Shown one piece after another: positions 60,896 to 64,000 of a stretch of DNA of 64,000 nt (position 1 is its first letter; every line of letters begins with the position of its first letter). This DNA is from Hymenobacter terricola (GTDB lineage: Bacteria > Bacteroidota > Bacteroidia > Cytophagales > Hymenobacteraceae): contig NZ_JAGEMO020000012.1 in assembly GCF_017921975.2 (NCBI RefSeq), forward strand, positions 45,762-109,761, given 5' to 3'. The translations under genes and the position numbers were made by a program. The notes under the pieces are model-generated. The model was not told the DNA's origin, made no database searches, and saw only the letters and a program-made list of their open reading frames with translations.

Positions 60896-61711
60896 TCAGC
60901 GCAGCACCATTTCCTTCATCGAAATGATGTATTCGTGCGTGCTGGCGTCGTAGCGAATGGTGTATTTGGTGGGGTAATACTTGCCCGCCACCTCGTACAC
61001 GGCGGGCTGTTTGACGGGCAAATCCACGTTCACGGCCGGCACCAGAATGGCCTTTGTGAACATCGGTTCCATGAAGGCGACGTGCCCGTCGTAAGTACCG
61101 TAGATGAACGTTTGGGTGAACGTGCCGCCCGGGACGTATTCACCGCTGGTGGGGTCTACCCAGTGGCGGCCCATCATGGGCACGGTGCGACCAGGGACTA
61201 CGTTGGGCGGCGTAATATAGCCGGTGGGCAACTTGGTGGCCGGGGGGAAATTGTCGCCCTTGGGGTCGTCGAGGGTGATGGTGTGCTGCACCGACATGGG
61301 AATCATGTAGAAATGCGTGTCGAAGTGCGGCAGGGTGTAGGTGGGGGCGGGCTCGTGGCCGTTGGGATTCCAGTCGAACGAAATGTGGTCGAAGGGCATC
61401 TGGGCAGTGGCGCTGCCGCTGCCAGGCAGCGCCAAGTCGTACATGATGCCGGTGGCGGGCGTGGCGGGCAGGTTGGTGAGGGCCGTTTCGGTCAGGGCTA
61501 CGCCGATTTCGGTGGGCTTGCCGCTGGCATCGGCCGAGACGAAGCTGCGTGCCGAGCCCGAGCCAATCTGGACGGTGGTGCCATACACGGTGGAAGGCTG
61601 GCTGGGCGTGTCGTCATCTTTGCTGCATGCCAGGAAAAGCGGCATTCCGAGTGCCAGCAGTGCAAGTGGACGGCACCAGCCGCCCAGAGTGAGGGGAAAG
61701 TAGTTGACCAT
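60896..61711 (-). CDS. TTHB210-like (DUF5602-type) lipoprotein
   Basis: A 271-aa lipoprotein; signal ends LALGMPLFLACSKDDD, with Cys acylation. The mature part contains HFDTHFYMIPMSVQHTITLDD, a hallmark of this small family, and PTGYITPPNVVPGRTVPMMGRHWVDP plus FTQTFIYGTYDGHVAFMEPM. The pattern of conserved His residues suggests metal binding. The function is not known. ATG at 61,711 starts the lipoprotein signal; a TTG two codons earlier is possible. Confidence 0.7.
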   Translation of the reverse strand: MVNYFPLTLGGWCRPLALLALGMPLFLACSKDDDTPSQPSTVYGTTVQIGSGSARSFVSADASGKPTEIGVALTETALTNLPATPATGIMYDLALPGSGSATAQMPFDHISFDWNPNGHEPAPTYTLPHFDTHFYMIPMSVQHTITLDDPKGDNFPPATKLPTGYITPPNVVPGRTVPMMGRHWVDPTSGEYVPGGTFTQTFIYGTYDGHVAFMEPMFTKAILVPAVNVDLPVKQPAVYEVAGKYYPTKYTIRYDASTHEYIISMKEMVLR

Positions 61712-61901
61712 AGCCAAAAGAATAGAAGTGTGAATGTTGTTGTTCTTTGTATTTTAAATATAGTAAAAAATTAATATCAATAAAAGTAGTGCAGCAAAAT
61801 ATTGAAATTATTGTACGATAAAGGAAGAAGCAATTCTTCGAATGAGGTGGTCCCGGTGGGCAGTGGGTTGTCCTTGCCCAACCCAAACCCTAAAAACCCG
61901 T

Positions 61902-61909
61902 TACCTTGC
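61902..61909 (+). promoter_or_regulatory. -7 box candidate of the UMF1-type transporter
   Basis: TACCTTGC, identical to the -7 words before ansA and the cupin gene. The ATG follows at 61,943, leaving a leader of about 27 bases. A -33 TTG at the exact spacing is not clear. Confidence 0.45.
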
Positions 61910-61942
61910 CCGGCGTTACTGCCTCCACCCATTTTCCCCTTT

Positions 61943-63361
61943 ATGGCCCCGACTTCGACAGTGCCCGCCACCACCGCCGTGGAAAAAGACAACAAGCGCA
62001 TCACCACCGGCTGGACGTTCTACGACTGGGCCAACTCGGTGTACCCGCTCGTAATTACCAGCTCGATTTTCCCGATTTACTGGTCCAGCGTTATCAAGCA
62101 GATAACGCACACCGACAGCGGCCAAAGCCCCGTCGATTTCCTGGGCATGAAGGTGCCCGGCAGCTCGCTGCTGAACTACGCCATCTCGGTCTCGTTCCTG
62201 CTCATTGCCATCGTGAGCCCGTTTTTGACGTCACTGGCCGACTTTTCGGGGCGCAAAAAGCTGTTTCTGCAAATCTTTTGCTACATCGGGGCGATTTCGT
62301 GCGCGGGGCTGTTTTTCTTTTCGCCGGCCACCCTCACGCTCTCCACGTTCATCTTCGTGGCAGCCACGGTGGGCTTTTCGGGCAGCATCGTGTTCTACAA
62401 CTCCTACCTGCCCGAAATCAGCTCGGAAGAGAAGTTTGACTCCCTCTCGGCCAAAGGCTTCTCGATGGGCTACATTGGCTCGGTGATTCTGCTGGTTACC
62501 TGCCTGGTGATAAACCAGTTTCACGACAAGGTTGGCATCACGGCCGAGCGGGCGGCCCAGCTGTCGTTTCTGCTCACGGGCCTGTGGTGGGCCGGCTTCG
62601 CCCAGATTCCCTTTGCCACGCTGCCGCCCGACCGGGGCCGCCCGGCCGATGCTCCCGCCGCCGAAGGCGGCTGGCTGCTCAACGGCTTCCGCGAGCTGGG
62701 CAAGGTGTGGGACCAGCTCAAGCAGCTGCCCAACGTGAAGAAATTCCTGCTCGCCTACTTTACCTACAATATGGGCGTGCAAACGGTAATGTACGTGGCC
62801 ACCCTCTTCGGCACCGACGAGCTGCACCTCGAATCGGGCGCGCTCATCCTCACCATTTTGCTGCTGCAGGTGGTGGCCATTGCAGGCGCTTATCTGTTTG
62901 CCAAACTCTCCGAGCGCATCGGCAACACGCGGGCCCTGAGCTGGTCGGTGTTCATCTGGATGCTGATTTGCATTGCGGGCTATTTCGTGCAGGCCGGCTG
63001 GAGCTTCTACGCGCTGGCTTCCGTCATCGGCCTCACCATGGGCGCCATCCAGAGCCTGAGCCGGAGCACCTATTCCAAGATTATTCCCGAGAATACGCCC
63101 AACTCGGCCGCTTTTTTCAGCTTCTTCGACGTGACCGAGAAACTGAGCATCGTCATCGGCACGGCCACGTTTGGCATCATCAACCAGGTCACGGGCTCGA
63201 TGCGCAACAGCCTGCTGGCCTTGATTGTATTTTTCATTCTGGGGCTGTATTTCCTGCTCCAGCTGCGCGGCAAGAAGCTGCGCGAAGACGTGGCGGCGCC
63301 CTCGTTTCCCGGCCCGCCGCCGGCCTCGGCGATTGACAGCACCCCGTCTAGCTTAAAGTAA
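61943..63361 (+). CDS. UMF1-family MFS transporter
   Basis: A 472-aa inner membrane transporter with about 12 helices. ITTGWTFYDWANSVYPLVITS near residue 23 is the signature of the UMF1 (YxiO-like) branch of the MFS, as are FSGSIVFYNSYLPEISSEEK and GLTMGAIQSLSRSTYSKIIPENTPNSAAFFSFFDVTEK. Some relatives handle amino acids or peptides; substrate unknown. ATG at 61,943 is chosen because the preceding 47 codons have no family resemblance. Confidence 0.93.
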   Translation: MAPTSTVPATTAVEKDNKRITTGWTFYDWANSVYPLVITSSIFPIYWSSVIKQITHTDSGQSPVDFLGMKVPGSSLLNYAISVSFLLIAIVSPFLTSLADFSGRKKLFLQIFCYIGAISCAGLFFFSPATLTLSTFIFVAATVGFSGSIVFYNSYLPEISSEEKFDSLSAKGFSMGYIGSVILLVTCLVINQFHDKVGITAERAAQLSFLLTGLWWAGFAQIPFATLPPDRGRPADAPAAEGGWLLNGFRELGKVWDQLKQLPNVKKFLLAYFTYNMGVQTVMYVATLFGTDELHLESGALILTILLLQVVAIAGAYLFAKLSERIGNTRALSWSVFIWMLICIAGYFVQAGWSFYALASVIGLTMGAIQSLSRSTYSKIIPENTPNSAAFFSFFDVTEKLSIVIGTATFGIINQVTGSMRNSLLALIVFFILGLYFLLQLRGKKLREDVAAPSFPGPPPASAIDSTPSSLK

Positions 63362-63441
63362 AGTCGGCCGCCATCCGTCTCAGCCTCGCGGGCGACCCCG
63401 GGCCGCCCGTTCATCTTTCTTCCCATCCCATTTTCAACCCA

Positions 63442-63969
63442 ATGAGCGAAACCGCCGCCCTTACCCGCCTCACCCCGCAAGTCGCCCTGGCCCAGGAAGC
63501 CCAGCGCGAGCTGGCCCTGACCCGCCGCCTGCTGGAGCGCGTCCCCACCGATAAATTCGACTGGCAGCCCCACCCCAAAAGCACGAAGCTGGGCACCCTG
63601 GCCTCGCACATGGCCAACCTGGTGAGCTTCCTGCAAATCAGCCTGCAAGGGCCGGTGACGGACATGGCCGCCGGCCACTTCCCGCCCTCGCCCACTGATA
63701 CCGATGAGGTGCTGCGCCGCTTCGACCTGAACGGCGAAAACCTGCGCCAGGCCCTGACGGATGTCGACGACGCTACTTTCTGGGAAATGTGGAGCATGAA
63801 CCGGGGCGAGCAAACCATCATGGCCCTGCCCCGCATCATGGTGGCGCGCGTGCTGGTGCTCAACCACCTCATCCACCACCGGGGCCAGCTCTCGGTGTAC
63901 CTGCGTCTGCTCGATATCCCCGTCCCTGCCATCTACGGCAACTCGGCCGACGAGGTAGCGCAGCGCTAA
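63442..63969 (+). CDS. DinB-family protein
   Basis: A 175-aa four-helix-bundle protein of the DinB/YfiT metal-binding superfamily. The three metal His residues typical of the family are visible: His in TLASHMANLVSF and His in LNHLIHHRGQLSVYLR. This superfamily includes bacillithiol S-transferases and thiol-dependent detoxification enzymes, so the protein may be a small thiol transferase. It is the last gene before the end of the window. Confidence 0.9.
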   Translation: MSETAALTRLTPQVALAQEAQRELALTRRLLERVPTDKFDWQPHPKSTKLGTLASHMANLVSFLQISLQGPVTDMAAGHFPPSPTDTDEVLRRFDLNGENLRQALTDVDDATFWEMWSMNRGEQTIMALPRIMVARVLVLNHLIHHRGQLSVYLRLLDIPVPAIYGNSADEVAQR

Positions 63970-63981
63970 GCAGCCTGTCGT

Positions 63982-64000
63982 GGGGGGGGGGGGGGGGGGG
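63982..64000. other. Terminal run of 19 G
   Basis: The window ends in a T followed by at least 19 consecutive G. There is no other long homopolymer in the window. This most likely reflects a contig end or a sequencing-chemistry artefact rather than biology. Confidence 0.7.

Overview
The window is a high-GC bacterial chromosome segment that looks like a member of Hymenobacter or a close relative (Cytophagales, Bacteroidota). The evidence is the Bacteroidota-type division/cell-wall cluster, the UMF1, DUF4369-thioredoxin and PmoA-like families, a secreted glycosidase with a type IX secretion C-terminal domain, and Bacteroidota-style -7 boxes (TAnnTTTG or TACCTTGC). The genus assignment is inference from gene content; no rRNA is present.

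Layout. (1) 1-14,600: the dcw cluster, all on the + strand: ftsI-type PBP, murE, mraY, murD, ftsW, murG, murC, ftsQ, ftsA, ftsZ, closed by a strong terminator. It makes UDP-MurNAc-pentapeptide, lipid I and lipid II, and supplies the septal transpeptidase/glycosyltransferase pair and the Z-ring with its membrane anchor. (2) 14,600-19,070: an AT-rich, probably acquired DUF4241 gene, an acyltransferase-3 protein, a YebC-family regulator and small secreted proteins. (3) 19,100-29,100: histidine-degradation genes (formimidoylglutamase-type ureohydrolase and urocanate hydratase) separated by unrelated genes (MBL hydrolase, DUF4097 protein, Rof-like protein, DUF4328 protein), then a TlpA-like thioredoxin protein, a Rossmann reductase and a decayed stretch with a VapC remnant. 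(4) 29,170-36,400: a flavin monooxygenase and two paralogous PAP2-like proteins flanking a zinc phospholipase C-like protein, a GrpB protein and a DUF1624-like membrane protein. (5) 36,400-49,200: a GH85-like endoglycosidase exported by T9SS, peroxiredoxin, nicotinamidase, two SDRs, a GNAT, the ohr/ohrR pair, mqo and ansA. (6) 49,313: tRNA-Ser(GGA) with its own promoter and terminator. (7) 49,700-54,220: a sugar-catabolism run (cupin, two-domain DUF1080 protein, Tat-exported Gfo/Idh/MocA oxidoreductase, PmoA-like protein). (8) 54,900-60,710: a complete RND efflux operon. (9) 60,900-64,000: TTHB210-like lipoprotein, UMF1-type MFS transporter, DinB-family protein; the window ends in a 19-base G run that is probably artefactual.

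The most unusual feature is not one gene but the intergenic DNA. At least three families of imperfect palindromes recur: an 'ACTCATAACT' family (3 copies), a 'GTTGTTAGTTG' family (5 copies, two of them inside operons) and an 'ACGTCATGCNGAGCGCAG' family (5 copies). There are also single palindromic elements, two of which sit directly beside a broken or truncated gene. A 48-bp copy of the 3' end of hutU lies 1.4 kb downstream of the gene, bracketing the TlpA-like gene. No CRISPR array, prophage, complete insertion sequence or complete defence system was found.
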